64,000 bases of DNA from Bosea sp. 685 (lineage in GTDB: Bacteria > Pseudomonadota > Alphaproteobacteria > Rhizobiales > Beijerinckiaceae). The notes beneath the pieces were generated by a model. That model was given only the letters and a program-made list of their open reading frames with translations, ran no database searches and was not told the DNA's origin. This document shows, piece after piece, positions 50,451-59,307 of this stretch (its first letter is position 1; each line of letters starts with the position of its first letter). Position numbers and translations under genes: made by a program. The stretch spans positions 6,326,501 to 6,390,500 of the forward strand of contig NZ_CP134779.1 of assembly GCF_031884435.1 (NCBI RefSeq), given 5' to 3'.

Positions 50451-51425
50451 TCACAGCGTCAGGATGATCTTGCCCTTGGCCTTGCGGTCGCCGATCAGGG
50501 CGAAGCCCTCGGTCCAGCGCTCCAATGGCAGGGCGGCGTGGACATGGGCGCGGATATGCCCGTTCGCGGCCCAGTCCAGCAGGCGCTCCATATTGCGGCG
50601 ATGTGCGACGGGCTCGCGCCGGACGAACTCGCCCCAGAACACACCGCGCAGGTCGCAGCCCTTCAGCAGCAGCAGGTTGAGCGCGATCTTTGGAATCGCG
50701 CCGCCGGCGAAGCCGACCACGAGATAGCGGCCTTCCCAGGCCATGGCGCGCAAAGCCGGTTCGGCCAGGTCGCCGCCGACCGTGTCGTAGAGCACATCGA
50801 CGCCGCGCTCTTCGGTCAGGCGGCGCAGGCCGGCCTTGAGATCCTCGCTGCTGTAGTCGAGCTCTTCCTGCGCGCCATGAGTCTGGGCCAGCGCAAGCTT
50901 ATCGGCCGAGGAGGCGCAGGCGATGACATGGGCGCCGAGCAGCGCGCCGATTTCGACCGCCGCCAGCCCCGCGCCGCCGGCAGCTCCGAGCACCGCCAGG
51001 GTTTCGCCGGCCTTGAGGCCGGCGCGCTGGATCAGCCCGTGCATCGCCGTGCCATAGGTGACGAACAGCCCCGCCGCCTGGGCGTCGTCGAGCGCATCGG
51101 GCACGCGCACGATCTGCTGCGCCGAGACAGCCACGCTTTCGCGCGCCGCGCCATGGCCGAGCCAGGCGGCGACGCGCTCGCCGACGCGCCAGCCGGTGAC
51201 GCCTTCGCCGATGCTGGCGATCGTGCCGGCGCATTCGGCACTGGGCGAGAAGGGTAGCGTCGGCTTGGTCTGGTAGCGCCCCTCGATGATCAACGTGTCG
51301 AAAAAGTTGAGCGCGGCCGCCTTGACCGCAATGACGACCTCGCCCGGCCCGGGGCTAGGCTCGGCAATGTCGCGGATGACGAGCGTCTCGGCCGGCCCAT
51401 GGGCCTCGCAGAGCAATGCCTTCAT
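50451..51425 (-). CDS. NAD(P)H:quinone oxidoreductase family protein
   Basis: Zinc-independent medium-chain dehydrogenase/reductase of 324 residues. The N-terminal GroES-like domain (PGPGEVVIAVKAAALNFFDTLIIEG, FSPSAECAGTIASIGEGV) is followed by the Rossmann domain with AVLGAAGGAGLAAVEIGALLGA and VLYDTVGGDL. No zinc ligands of alcohol dehydrogenases are seen. It likely reduces quinones or enoyl groups with NADPH. The ATG is at 51425. Confidence 0.9.
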   Translation of the reverse strand: MKALLCEAHGPAETLVIRDIAEPSPGPGEVVIAVKAAALNFFDTLIIEGRYQTKPTLPFSPSAECAGTIASIGEGVTGWRVGERVAAWLGHGAARESVAVSAQQIVRVPDALDDAQAAGLFVTYGTAMHGLIQRAGLKAGETLAVLGAAGGAGLAAVEIGALLGAHVIACASSADKLALAQTHGAQEELDYSSEDLKAGLRRLTEERGVDVLYDTVGGDLAEPALRAMAWEGRYLVVGFAGGAIPKIALNLLLLKGCDLRGVFWGEFVRREPVAHRRNMERLLDWAANGHIRAHVHAALPLERWTEGFALIGDRKAKGKIILTL

Positions 51426-51624
51426 CGTTTCTCCAACCGCTGCGATGCGCTTGGCGGCGAATGTGGCATGCTCAGATGACGAACGGAACTGTAGCTGAGG
51501 GTGTAGGGCATTCGCATTTTCGCCCGGATCGTGACATCCTATCGTTTCCGCGATCTTGAACTCTCGGGTCAAATGCACCGGGAATAGAGACGCTGTTAAG
51601 ATTTCTGCTGATTGATGGCGGCTT

Positions 51625-52227
51625 ATGAATCTCTGTTTGCTCCGCACCGATTTCGCCGCCTCACGGCTCATGATCGTCGCATCGCTGTTCGCCGCGAGCG
51701 TGATCGCTGCCGTGCCGGTCTCCGCTCAACCCAAGCCGAAGCCCCAGGCGAAGCCTGCGCCGGTCGCATCGGCAAGCGCTGGCCAGGCCCAGGCGATGCT
51801 CCTGGAGACGGCCGGCAAGTGGCAGGCCTTTTCCTCGCAGCAGGGCCGCTCGAAGGTCTGCTACGCTCTCTCCAAGGCGGAGGCGCGCCTGCCCGCCAAT
51901 CTCAAGGAGGTCGAGGGACTGCTCTTCGTCTCCAGCCGCCCGACCGAGGGCGTGCGCAACGAGATCAGCTTCGTGCTGAATTTCGACCTGAAGGAAGATG
52001 TCGAGCATCAGGCGATCATCGGGTCCGAGCGCTTCGCGCTGGTCGCGAAGGGCCAGAACATGTGGCTCAAGAACCCGGCCGAGGAGCCCCGCATGCTGGA
52101 CGCGCTGCGCAAGGGTTCGGGGCTTGAGGTCAAGGGCACCTCGAAGCGCGGCAATCCGACCAGCGACAAATACTCGCTCGCCGGCATGAACCAGACGGTC
52201 AAGCGCGCCGAAGACGCCTGCAAGTAG
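51625..52227 (+). CDS. IalB-like (invasion-associated locus B) secreted protein
   Basis: A 200-residue secreted protein: signal peptide (ASRLMIVASLFAASVIAAVPV to SAQ), then a Lys/Pro/Ala linker and an IalB-type beta domain (WQAFSSQQGRSKVCYALSKAE, VSSRPTEGVRNEISFVLNF, RFALVAKGQNMWLKN). IalB was named from Bartonella invasion, but homologues are widespread in free-living rhizobia and their role is unclear. It lies directly upstream of rlmN, as in related genomes. Confidence 0.8.
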   Translation: MNLCLLRTDFAASRLMIVASLFAASVIAAVPVSAQPKPKPQAKPAPVASASAGQAQAMLLETAGKWQAFSSQQGRSKVCYALSKAEARLPANLKEVEGLLFVSSRPTEGVRNEISFVLNFDLKEDVEHQAIIGSERFALVAKGQNMWLKNPAEEPRMLDALRKGSGLEVKGTSKRGNPTSDKYSLAGMNQTVKRAEDACK

Positions 52228-52478
52228 GGCAGCCTGGAATCCGCGAGCGCGGCCGTCTGACGCAGCTTTCTGCGCTTCCGGTGCTCACGGACATGAAGTC
52301 CGCTGCGCTCCGGTTCTCGAAATCCGCGCCAGCCGGCTCACGCTGGCGAATTCCCGTTGCCACCCTGCGTCGCACCGGTTTGTGCGGGTGTTCGGACCGT
52401 GATTTCGCGGCTGGGCGTTCTCGTGCTATGAGCCGCGGATATTCGGGCCGATGATCGCCCGTCCGAGCCAGAGTTCCG
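52228..52478. other. Non-coding gap before rlmN with short hairpins
   Basis: Contains the inverted stretch CGGACATGAAGTCCG at about 52288 and repeated GCTTCCGGTGCTC / GCTCCGGTTCTCG words, but no open frame with a start. The rlmN promoter is expected here. Its similarity to repeats elsewhere was not established. Confidence 0.4.
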
Positions 52479-53711
52479 ATGACCTTGTCCGTGCTTGAGC
52501 CCGCCGCGCCAGCGGCCGAACCCGTTGTTACGAGCCGCGTCTCGCTGATCGGGCGCACGCGCGCCGGTCTTGGCGACGCACTGGCCGAGATCGGCGTTCC
52601 CGAGAAGGAACGACGCATGCGCGTCGGCCAGCTCTGGAACTGGATCTACCATTACGGCGTCCGCGATTTCTCCGCGATGACGACGATCGGCAAGGGTTTG
52701 CGCGCGGCGCTGGGTGAGCGCTTCACGCTCGACCTGCCGGAGGTGACGGCCGAGCAGGTCTCGACCGACGGCACGCGCAAATGGCTGATCCGCATGGCGT
52801 CGACCGGCCCGCGCGATCGCGGCGCCGAGATCGAATGCGTCTACATCCCCGAGGTCGACCGCGGCACGCTTTGCGTCTCCAGCCAGGTCGGCTGCACGCT
52901 GACCTGCACTTTCTGCCACACCGGCACGCAGCGCCTGGTGCGCAACCTCACCTGTGAGGAGATCGTGGCGCAATTGATGGTGGCGCGCGACCGGCTTGGC
53001 GATTTCCCCAATCGCGCTAAGCCCGACGGCGCTTTCGTGCCCAATGATGGCGGGCGCTTCGTCTCCAATATCGTCTTCATGGGCATGGGCGAGCCGCTCT
53101 ATAATTTCGACGGCGTGCGCGATGCCATCGACGTGATCTCGGATAATGAGGGATTGTCGCTCGGCCGCCGCCGCATCACGGTCTCGACCTCCGGCGTTGT
53201 GCCGCAGATCGGCCCGCTCGGGCATGAGATGGGTACGATGCTGGCGATCTCGCTGCATGCGGTGCGCGACGAATTGCGCAACGAGCTCGTGCCGCTGAAC
53301 AAGAAATATCCGATCGCCGAACTGCTTGAGGCCTGCCGGACCTATCCCGGTGTTTCGAACGCGAAGCGGATCACCTTCGAATATGTCATGCTCAAGGGCG
53401 TCAACGACAGCGATGCCGATGCGCGCGAACTGGTGCGCCTGCTCAAGGGCATTCCGGCCAAGATCAACCTGATCCCGTTCAACCCCTGGCCCGGCACCAA
53501 ATACGAATGCTCGGACTGGGACCGGATCGAGCGTTTCTCCGAGATCGTCTTCCGGGCGGGCTACGCCTCGCCGGTGCGCACCCCGCGCGGGCGCGACATC
53601 CTCGCCGCCTGCGGCCAGCTCAAGAGCGAAACCGAGAAGCTCTCGGCCCGCGCGCGATTGATGCTGGACCAGGACGAGGCGGCGGCTGCCGCCGCCGTCG
53701 CTGCGGAATAA
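52479..53711 (+). CDS. rlmN: 23S rRNA (adenine2503-C2)-methyltransferase / tRNA A37 methylase RlmN
   Basis: A radical-SAM enzyme with a 4Fe-4S cluster bound by C139, C143 and C146 in [11 protein letters not shown]. The catalytic second cysteine lies in the C-terminal half. [14 protein letters not shown] and [13 protein letters not shown] are characteristic. 410 residues, normal length. It methylates A2503 in the peptidyl-transferase centre. The next gene begins 5 bp after its stop. Confidence 0.96.
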   Translation: MTLSVLEPAAPAAEPVVTSRVSLIGRTRAGLGDALAEIGVPEKERRMRVGQLWNWIYHYGVRDFSAMTTIGKGLRAALGERFTLDLPEVTAEQVSTDGTRKWLIRMASTGPRDRGAEIECVYIPEVDRGTLCVSSQVGCTLTCTFCHTGTQRLVRNLTCEEIVAQLMVARDRLGDFPNRAKPDGAFVPNDGGRFVSNIVFMGMGEPLYNFDGVRDAIDVISDNEGLSLGRRRITVSTSGVVPQIGPLGHEMGTMLAISLHAVRDELRNELVPLNKKYPIAELLEACRTYPGVSNAKRITFEYVMLKGVNDSDADARELVRLLKGIPAKINLIPFNPWPGTKYECSDWDRIERFSEIVFRAGYASPVRTPRGRDILAACGQLKSETEKLSARARLMLDQDEAAAAAAVAAE

Positions 53712-53716
53712 TCGCC

Positions 53717-54211
53717 TTGCTGCGCTGGCTGCTGCTGATCCCCTTCGCCTTGCTCGTCGCCATGGCGGCGGGGCTGTTTGCCATGCTCGTCGCCAGCGTG
53801 GTCTCGCCCGAGATCGCGCTTTTGATCGGTGGCGGTTTCCAGCGCTTGATGGAGGCGCTGTTCGGCCTGGCTGAAAGCGACATCGATCCCACGCCGGTGG
53901 CGCAGGCCGCCTTCAGCCTGCTCGGGCGGCTCGGCATGGCGATCATCGTCGCGCCGGTCGTGCTGGTTGCGGTGTTCAGCGAGCTTTTCCGCTTGCGCAG
54001 CGGGCTGATCCAGAGCGGGCTCACCGGCCTGCTGGCGACCGTAATGCCGCTCGCCATGCTGCGCCTGTCGCGCGCGCCGAGCGAGGCCGAGATGCGGGTA
54101 ATCGGCGCCCTGTTCCTGATCGGGGCGGCGACGGGGTTCGTCTATTGGCTGATCGCGGGGCGTGGGGCGGGCGCCGCCCGGACCGTTCCGGCCGGCGCTC
54201 CGCCCCGATAG
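53717..54211 (+). CDS. Small conserved membrane protein after rlmN
   Basis: The TTG at 53717, 5 bp after the rlmN stop, gives 164 residues with four hydrophobic segments (LLLIPFALLVAMAAGLFAMLV; GMAIIVAPVVLVAVFS; GLTGLLATVMPLAML; IGALFLIGAATGFVYWLIAG) and the ESDIDPTPVAQ turn. No known family was recognised. An ATG at 53761 is an alternative start. Co-transcription with rlmN is likely. Confidence 0.7.
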   Translation: MLRWLLLIPFALLVAMAAGLFAMLVASVVSPEIALLIGGGFQRLMEALFGLAESDIDPTPVAQAAFSLLGRLGMAIIVAPVVLVAVFSELFRLRSGLIQSGLTGLLATVMPLAMLRLSRAPSEAEMRVIGALFLIGAATGFVYWLIAGRGAGAARTVPAGAPPR

Positions 54212-54223
54212 GCTTTGCCGCTC

Positions 54224-54349
54224 AGAGCCGGATGATTTCAGATGGGATCACTTGGTGATCCCATCTGAAATCTGAATCCGTCTCTCATCAAAGAGCGAGA
54301 GCAGGATCGATTGCGAAAAACCGGTTCCCGCTTTTTCGTATCCTGCTCT
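54224..54349. repeat. Two-hairpin repeat, long form (126 bp), CCGGTTCCC core
   Basis: Ends AGAGCCGGAT and ATCCTGCTCT are imperfect inverted complements. The left hairpin is GATTTCAGATGGGATCA / TGATCCCATCTGAAATC; the right hairpin is AGAGCAGGATCG / ATCCTGCTCT with inner CGAAAAA-CCGGTTCCCGC-TTTTTCG. Its last two bases plus the next A give the stop codon of the acid-phosphatase gene. Nearly identical to the copy at 55307. Confidence 0.92.
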
Positions 54350-55040
54350 AAAGGCCGAGGACCTTGCGCAGTTCGGTCCTTGCGACGGCGTATTCAGCCT
54401 GGAATTCGGGCTGCTCCATGATCTTGGCGGCGATCACCGTGCCGGCGATGCGGCCGGCCTCGATATCGGCGCGGAAATGGATGCCGCCGATGATCCGGTT
54501 CTCGCCATACGCCCAGGCGCGCGCCATGATCTCATTGCGCTTCTCCGGAACCATGTTCGACAGGACGACGCCCATCAGCGTGCCGACGGTGGTGTGGCCC
54601 GAGGGGTAGGCACCGGAGTTCGAGAGCTTCACCGCGGGCTTGACCAGCGGGCTGTACTGATGCGGGCGCGGGCGCTTCCAGCTATCCTTGGCCGGGTCGA
54701 CGACCTCGCCTTCGGTTGCAACGATACGGTCGAAGAAGGCGGAGAAGGCCGGCAGCGCCTCGGTCTTGAAGTTGGGGCCCATGACATTGGCGAAGCGCCA
54801 GACATTCTCGACCACATCGGCCTGGGCCTGCGCCTCCATCTCCGGCGTGCGCGTGACTTGGATGCTCAGCACCTCGGCGAGTTCGGCGCGGGTCTGGGCC
54901 GAATCATTGGCTGGTGGCGGCTTGAGCAGGGTCAGGAGATCGATGGTCTTGGCCGTGGCGAAGGGCTTTGCCTCCTCGGCGTGAACCGGAGAGAGGGTGA
55001 GCACGGCCGTCGTCAGGGCGGCGAGGAAGAGGGAGCGCAT
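54348..55040 (-). CDS. PAP2-type class A acid phosphatase
   Basis: A secreted phosphatase of 230 residues. Signal peptide MRSLFLAALTTAVLTLSPVHA. The three-part phosphatase signature is complete: KDSWKRPRP (K-x6-RP), YPSGHTT (PSGH) and GENRIIGGIHFRADIEAG (R-x5-H-x3-D). Class A non-specific acid phosphatases hydrolyse organic phosphate esters in the periplasm. Its TAG stop overlaps the end of a repeat element. Confidence 0.9.
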   Translation of the reverse strand: MRSLFLAALTTAVLTLSPVHAEEAKPFATAKTIDLLTLLKPPPANDSAQTRAELAEVLSIQVTRTPEMEAQAQADVVENVWRFANVMGPNFKTEALPAFSAFFDRIVATEGEVVDPAKDSWKRPRPHQYSPLVKPAVKLSNSGAYPSGHTTVGTLMGVVLSNMVPEKRNEIMARAWAYGENRIIGGIHFRADIEAGRIAGTVIAAKIMEQPEFQAEYAVARTELRKVLGL

Positions 55041-55154
55041 GGTGGTTTTCCTAGTGGGAAGAAACCGACGCGCCCAAAACATGACAGGGCTATGAAGCCA
55101 AGCGGGGGCTCTGCACAGCTTCAAAGGGACGTGAGCGAAAGCGGGCACTGCCTC

Positions 55155-55594
55155 TCAGAGCAGATGCGTGAGATCGCGGCGGCCGTCGATGACGCGGACG
55201 ATCTCGACGCTGTCGATCGACCCCTCGTCGCTGTCTGGCTCGGTCTTATAAAGTAGCAGAAAGGGTGGTTCGATCAGCATGCGAAGGCTTGGCCGAATCT
55301 CGGCCAAGAGCCGGATGATTTCAGATGGGATCACAGAGTGATCGCATCTGAAATCTGAATCCGTCTCTCATCTAAGAGTGAGAGCAGGATCGCTGCGAAA
55401 AACCGGTTCCCACTTTTTCGCACCCTGCTCTCGCGCACGCCTAGGCACGGATGCTCCGCAAGGACCACGGCCTTGGCCTCAATGCGCTCGAAGTAGCGCT
55501 CGGCCGCTGCTGGGCTCTCAAGCCCAATCACCACATAGAGATCGAGCAGGTCCCTGCGCGCTTGAGGTGACCAGAGAACCTCAGTTGCGGCCAC
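55155..55594 (-). pseudogene. ParE-family toxin split by a 125-bp repeat
   Basis: The N-terminal part (55594-55432, GTG start, VAATEVLWSPQARRDLLDLY to EHPCLGVR) runs into the repeat at 55307-55431 and stops at a TGA at 55331. The C-terminal part (55306-55155: AEIRPSLRMLIEPPFLLLY, VEIVRVIDGRRDL) is in another frame. Leaving out exactly the 125 bp joins both halves in frame as a 104-residue ParE of normal length. The start overlaps the antitoxin stop. The toxin is very probably inactive. Confidence 0.85.
55307..55431. repeat. Two-hairpin repeat (125 bp) inserted in the parE toxin gene
   Basis: Same orientation, length and sequence plan as the copy at 54224 with about ten differences, ends AGAGCCGGAT and ACCCTGCTCT, core CCGGTTCCCAC. 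No target-site duplication is visible at these borders. It contributes a premature stop to the toxin on the minus strand. Confidence 0.92.
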
Positions 55595-55874
55595 CGGCCA
55601 CTGCCTTTCTGGCCTTGGCAAGACGATCGCGCGCCTCTTCGCGCAAAGCAGTCATGTCGATCGCTTTGGCTTGGCCGCTTTGCGAGCCCTCATCCCAGAG
55701 CTGCCTAAGGCGTTCGATTTCGCCGCGCCGCATATCCCTCTTGATCTGCCAGTCGCGAAGGGCGTCACGGACGACTTCGCTGGTCGTCGCATAGTCTCCG
55801 CCATCGACGGCCGCACGAACTGCGCTCAATTGCTCGCTCGTCAAGGCAATGCTGATCTTTTCTATGGTCGGCAT
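55581..55874 (-). CDS. ParD-like ribbon-helix-helix antitoxin
   Basis: A 97-residue antitoxin: N-terminal ribbon-helix-helix (KISIALTSEQLSAVRAAVDGGDYATTSEVVRDALRDW) and a charged C-terminal toxin-binding tail. It is intact although its toxin gene is broken, and its stop overlaps the toxin's start region by 14 bp. It may now only regulate its own promoter or neutralise a related toxin elsewhere. Confidence 0.9.
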   Translation of the reverse strand: MPTIEKISIALTSEQLSAVRAAVDGGDYATTSEVVRDALRDWQIKRDMRRGEIERLRQLWDEGSQSGQAKAIDMTALREEARDRLAKARKAVAGGRN

Positions 55875-55948
55875 CCGGCAATTCTCCCCGTTGAGGTGAG
55901 CGATAATGCTACTCAGTCATACCACGGGGATAAAACTTCAGGAACCGC

Positions 55949-57703
55949 TCAATCGCCGATCGCCACACCCTCGCGCCGGCCATCCGCGCCGCCGACGAAG
56001 CCCTCCGGCGTCTTGACGATCGCCTGGATGCCCGAGGTCATCTCCAGCAGCCGGACCTCATGGCCTTTCGCTTCCAGCGCGGCTTTCCAGGGCTCGGCTT
56101 CGGTGCCCTCTTCCAATTCGGTCGGGCCGTTGCGACTGCCGAAATTGGCGAGGTCGACGGCATTCTGCGGATCCATCTTCCAGTCGAGCAGCGCGACCAG
56201 CGTCTTGGCGACGAAACCGATGATCTGGCTGCCGCCGGGCGAGCCGACCACAGCATAGAGCCTGCCGAAGGCGTCGAAGACCAGGGTCGGCGCCATCGAG
56301 GAGCGCGGGCGCTTGCCGGCTTCGACACGGTTGGCGACGGGTTTGCCGTCCTCTTCCGGCGCGAAGGAGAAATCGGTCAATTCGTTGTTGAGCAGGAAGC
56401 CACCCTTGCTCATCAGGTGCGAGCCGAACCCACCCTCGATCGTCGTGGTCATCGCGACGGCGTCGCCATTGGCGTCGATCACCGAGATATGGCTGGTGCC
56501 GTGCTCGACGCCGTCCGAGGGCGCGAGCAATTGGGCGCGCTTATGCGGCGGGTCGCCGGGTGTGGCGCGGCCCATGGATTTCTCGGGGCTGACGAGGCTC
56601 GCGCGCGAGCGGATATAGTCGCGGTCGATCAATCCCGAGACCGGAACACTGAGGAAGGCGGGGTCGGCGAGATAGAGCGCGCGGTCGGCGAAGGCGAGGC
56701 GGCCGGCCTCGCTGAACCAGTGCACCGCCTCGGGCCCGGGACCCATGCGTGCCAGATCCTTGGTCTCGAGGATGCCGAGCATCTGCTGCACGGCGATGGC
56801 GCCTGAGCTTGGCGGGCCCATGCCGCAGATCCTGTAGACGCGGTAAAGCCCGCAGACGGCCTCGCGCTCCTCGATTTTATAGGCGGCGAGGTCGGCAAGC
56901 GTGATGTCGCCTGGATTGCTCTTGTGGCCGGTGACCTTGGCGACGATGTCCTCGGCGATCGGCCCGGTATAGAAGGCGGCCGAGCCGTTCTCGGCGATGG
57001 CGCGTAAGGTCGCGGCGAAGGCCGGGTTCTTCAGGATGGTGCCGACGGCCTTGGGCTTGCCGTCGGGCTCGTAGAAATAGGCGGCGGCGAGCGGGTCGGC
57101 GCTCAGGGCCTTCTCGCCGGCCAGGAGGCCGTTGAGGCGCGGGGAAATCGCAAAGCCGTCCTCGGCGAGCTTGATTGCGGGTGCGACAACCTGCGGCCAA
57201 GGCAGCTTGCCCCAGCGCTGATGCGCGCCCTCGAGCAACTTCAGCGTGCCCGGCACGCCGACCGAGCGGCCGCCGATGACGGCCTCCATGAACTTCATCG
57301 GCTTGCCGTCCGCGCCGATGAAGCGGTTCGGCCTTGCCGCCGCCGGCGCGGTTTCGCGCCCATCCAGCGTCGAGAGTTTCCGGCCGGCCTCATCCCAATG
57401 CACCATGAAGGCACCGCCGCCGATACCCGAGCTCTGCGGTTCGACGAGGTTGAGCACGAGCTGGATCGCGATCGCCGCATCGACCGCACTGCCGCCGGCG
57501 CGCAGGATCTCGCGGCCGGCATTGGTGGCCAGCGGATTGGCGGCGGCGACCATATAAAGCTGGGCGTGGCCGGAGGTCTTGGCGATACGCCCCGTCGCGG
57601 CTTCGGGCGCCGGAGCGAGGCTCTGCGCGACCGCAGAGCTCACGACAGCTGCGGACAGGGCGATCGCAAGGAGAGCACTCCTCGATCCTGACAGGGTCGT
57701 CAT
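55949..57703 (-). CDS. ggt: Gamma-glutamyltransferase
   Basis: A periplasmic Ntn-hydrolase that cleaves glutathione gamma-glutamyl bonds. The signal peptide (LLAIALSAAVVSSAVAQ) precedes the large subunit (LNLVEPQSSGIGGGAFMVHW, GPPSSGAIAVQQMLGIL). The autocleavage threonine is near residue 402 in HGTSHISVIDANGDAVAMTTTIE; the small subunit has RPRSSMAPTLVF and VVGSPGGSQIIGFV. 584 residues, a full enzyme. AGGAGG precedes the ATG at 57703. Confidence 0.94.
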   Translation of the reverse strand: MTTLSGSRSALLAIALSAAVVSSAVAQSLAPAPEAATGRIAKTSGHAQLYMVAAANPLATNAGREILRAGGSAVDAAIAIQLVLNLVEPQSSGIGGGAFMVHWDEAGRKLSTLDGRETAPAAARPNRFIGADGKPMKFMEAVIGGRSVGVPGTLKLLEGAHQRWGKLPWPQVVAPAIKLAEDGFAISPRLNGLLAGEKALSADPLAAAYFYEPDGKPKAVGTILKNPAFAATLRAIAENGSAAFYTGPIAEDIVAKVTGHKSNPGDITLADLAAYKIEEREAVCGLYRVYRICGMGPPSSGAIAVQQMLGILETKDLARMGPGPEAVHWFSEAGRLAFADRALYLADPAFLSVPVSGLIDRDYIRSRASLVSPEKSMGRATPGDPPHKRAQLLAPSDGVEHGTSHISVIDANGDAVAMTTTIEGGFGSHLMSKGGFLLNNELTDFSFAPEEDGKPVANRVEAGKRPRSSMAPTLVFDAFGRLYAVVGSPGGSQIIGFVAKTLVALLDWKMDPQNAVDLANFGSRNGPTELEEGTEAEPWKAALEAKGHEVRLLEMTSGIQAIVKTPEGFVGGADGRREGVAIGD

Positions 57704-57863
57704 CTCGTCCTCCTCGCCGTTGCGCCGCGCTGCCAGACTAGCGCCAGATCGCGCTGGCGCGCCATGGTCTCGGCGGCAGGGCTTCGCATCCGCCTTGGAG
57801 CGGGAGCCCGGGACGGCTAAGGTCACGGTCCTGCCTGTCGATACGTCAGCAAAGGGGCCCGGC

Positions 57864-58472
57864 ATGTCGTTCCCAGTTTCCATCGCCTTTCGCCGCAGTT
57901 TGACGGTGGCAGCGCTCGCTTTCCTCGGTTTCGCGCTCGCGGGTTGCGGTTACAACAACGTCCCGACGCTGGAGGAAAAGGCCAAGGCGTCCTGGTCCGA
58001 GGTGCAGAATCAATATCAGCGCCGCGCCGACCTGATCCCGAATCTGGTCGAGACGGTGAAGGGCTATGCCGCGCAGGAGCGTGAGGTGCTGACGCAGGTC
58101 GTCGAGGCGCGCGCCAAGGCGAGCCAGGTCAAGGTCGATGCCTCGACCATCACCGATCCCGCGAAGTTCAAGGAGTATCAGGACGCGCAGAACCAGCTCA
58201 CCGGCGCGCTCGGCCGGTTGCTCGTCACGGTGGAGCGCTACCCCGACCTCAAATCGAACCAGAACTTCCTCGCCTTGCAGTCGCAGCTCGAAGGCACCGA
58301 GAACCGGGTCACGGTGGCGCGGCGCGACTACATCCAGGCGGTGCAGGCCTTCAACACCGAGATCCGCACCTTTCCGGGCGTGATCTGGGCAAAACTGCTC
58401 TGGGGCTCCAAGCCGATGGAGACCTTTGCCGCGACGGCCGGGGCGGAGCGGCCACCGACGGTGAAGTTCTGA
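57864..58472 (+). CDS. LemA family lipoprotein
   Basis: A 202-residue helical protein with a lipobox in FALAGCGYNNV. The LemA core follows: EEKAKASWSEVQNQYQRRADLIPNLVETVKGYAAQEREVL and later NQLTGALGRLLVTVERYPDLKSNQNF. Function unknown; LemA genes are usually next to TPM-domain genes, as here. GGGG before the ATG at 57864 is the only ribosome-like tract. Confidence 0.92.
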   Translation: MSFPVSIAFRRSLTVAALAFLGFALAGCGYNNVPTLEEKAKASWSEVQNQYQRRADLIPNLVETVKGYAAQEREVLTQVVEARAKASQVKVDASTITDPAKFKEYQDAQNQLTGALGRLLVTVERYPDLKSNQNFLALQSQLEGTENRVTVARRDYIQAVQAFNTEIRTFPGVIWAKLLWGSKPMETFAATAGAERPPTVKF

Positions 58473-58497
58473 GGCCGCGGCAGTCGCGAGGCGCGTG

Positions 58498-59307
58498 ATG
58501 GCGCGCAGCCACCTTTGGTCGCTGATCCTGCTCGCTGCGCTCGTATGTGCGGGCGCGGGCGCCTGGGCGGCGGATCCCTCCTATCCCGCCCTCACCGGCC
58601 GTATCGTCGATGGCGCCAAGCTCATCGCGCCCGAGGCGCAACAACGCATCGAGGCGAAGATCAAGGCGCATGAGGACAAGGCCGGCGACCAGCTCGTGGT
58701 CGCAACCGTGCCTTCGCTGCAAGGCATCGGCATCGAGGATTTCGCCAATGGCCTGTTCCGCTTCTGGAAGCTCGGCGAGAAGCCGCGCAACAACGGCGTG
58801 CTGTTCATCGTCGCGCCGAATGAGCGCAAGGTCCGCATCGAGGTCGGCTACGGGCTGGAAGGGGCGCTGACCGATGCGCTCTCCAAGGTCATCATCACCA
58901 CGGCGGTGGCGCCGAAGTTCAAGACCGGCGATTTTGCCGGCGGCATTGAGGGCGGCGTCGACGCGATCCTGACGATCCTCTCCGGCGATGCCGAGGAATG
59001 GCAGCGCCGCGCCCAGGTGCGGGACGATGAGAGCTCGCCGGCCGAGACGCTGGCCGTCATCCTGGTGATGCTGTTCATCTTCATCCTGGTGGTCTCCTTC
59101 ATGCGCGGCCTGAGTCAGAGCGGCGGAGCCGGGAGCCATCGCCTGCGTGACGGGCGCTGGATCTCGTTGCCGCAGAATTCGAGCTGGGGTTCCGGGTCGG
59201 GCTCGAGCTGGGGAGGCGGCGGCGGTGGCTGGAGTTCCGGTGGCGGTGGCGGCTTCTCCGGTGGGGGCGGTTCGTCGGGCGGCGGCGGGGCTTCAGGGAG
59301 TTGGTGA
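58498..59307 (+). CDS. TPM-domain protein with glycine-rich tail (YgcG-like)
   Basis: Signal peptide (LWSLILLAALVCAGAGAWA), TPM domain (YPALTGRIVDGAKLIAPEAQQRIEAKI, GDQLVVATVPSLQGIGIEDFANGLF, NNGVLFIVAPNERKVRIEVGYGLEG), one membrane helix (LAVILVMLFIFILVVSFM) and a glycine/serine tail of about 55 residues. The fold resembles phosphatases but the activity in bacteria is untested. 269 residues. Its stop overlaps the next start (TGATG). Confidence 0.9.
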   Translation: MARSHLWSLILLAALVCAGAGAWAADPSYPALTGRIVDGAKLIAPEAQQRIEAKIKAHEDKAGDQLVVATVPSLQGIGIEDFANGLFRFWKLGEKPRNNGVLFIVAPNERKVRIEVGYGLEGALTDALSKVIITTAVAPKFKTGDFAGGIEGGVDAILTILSGDAEEWQRRAQVRDDESSPAETLAVILVMLFIFILVVSFMRGLSQSGGAGSHRLRDGRWISLPQNSSWGSGSGSSWGGGGGGWSSGGGGGFSGGGGSSGGGGASGSW

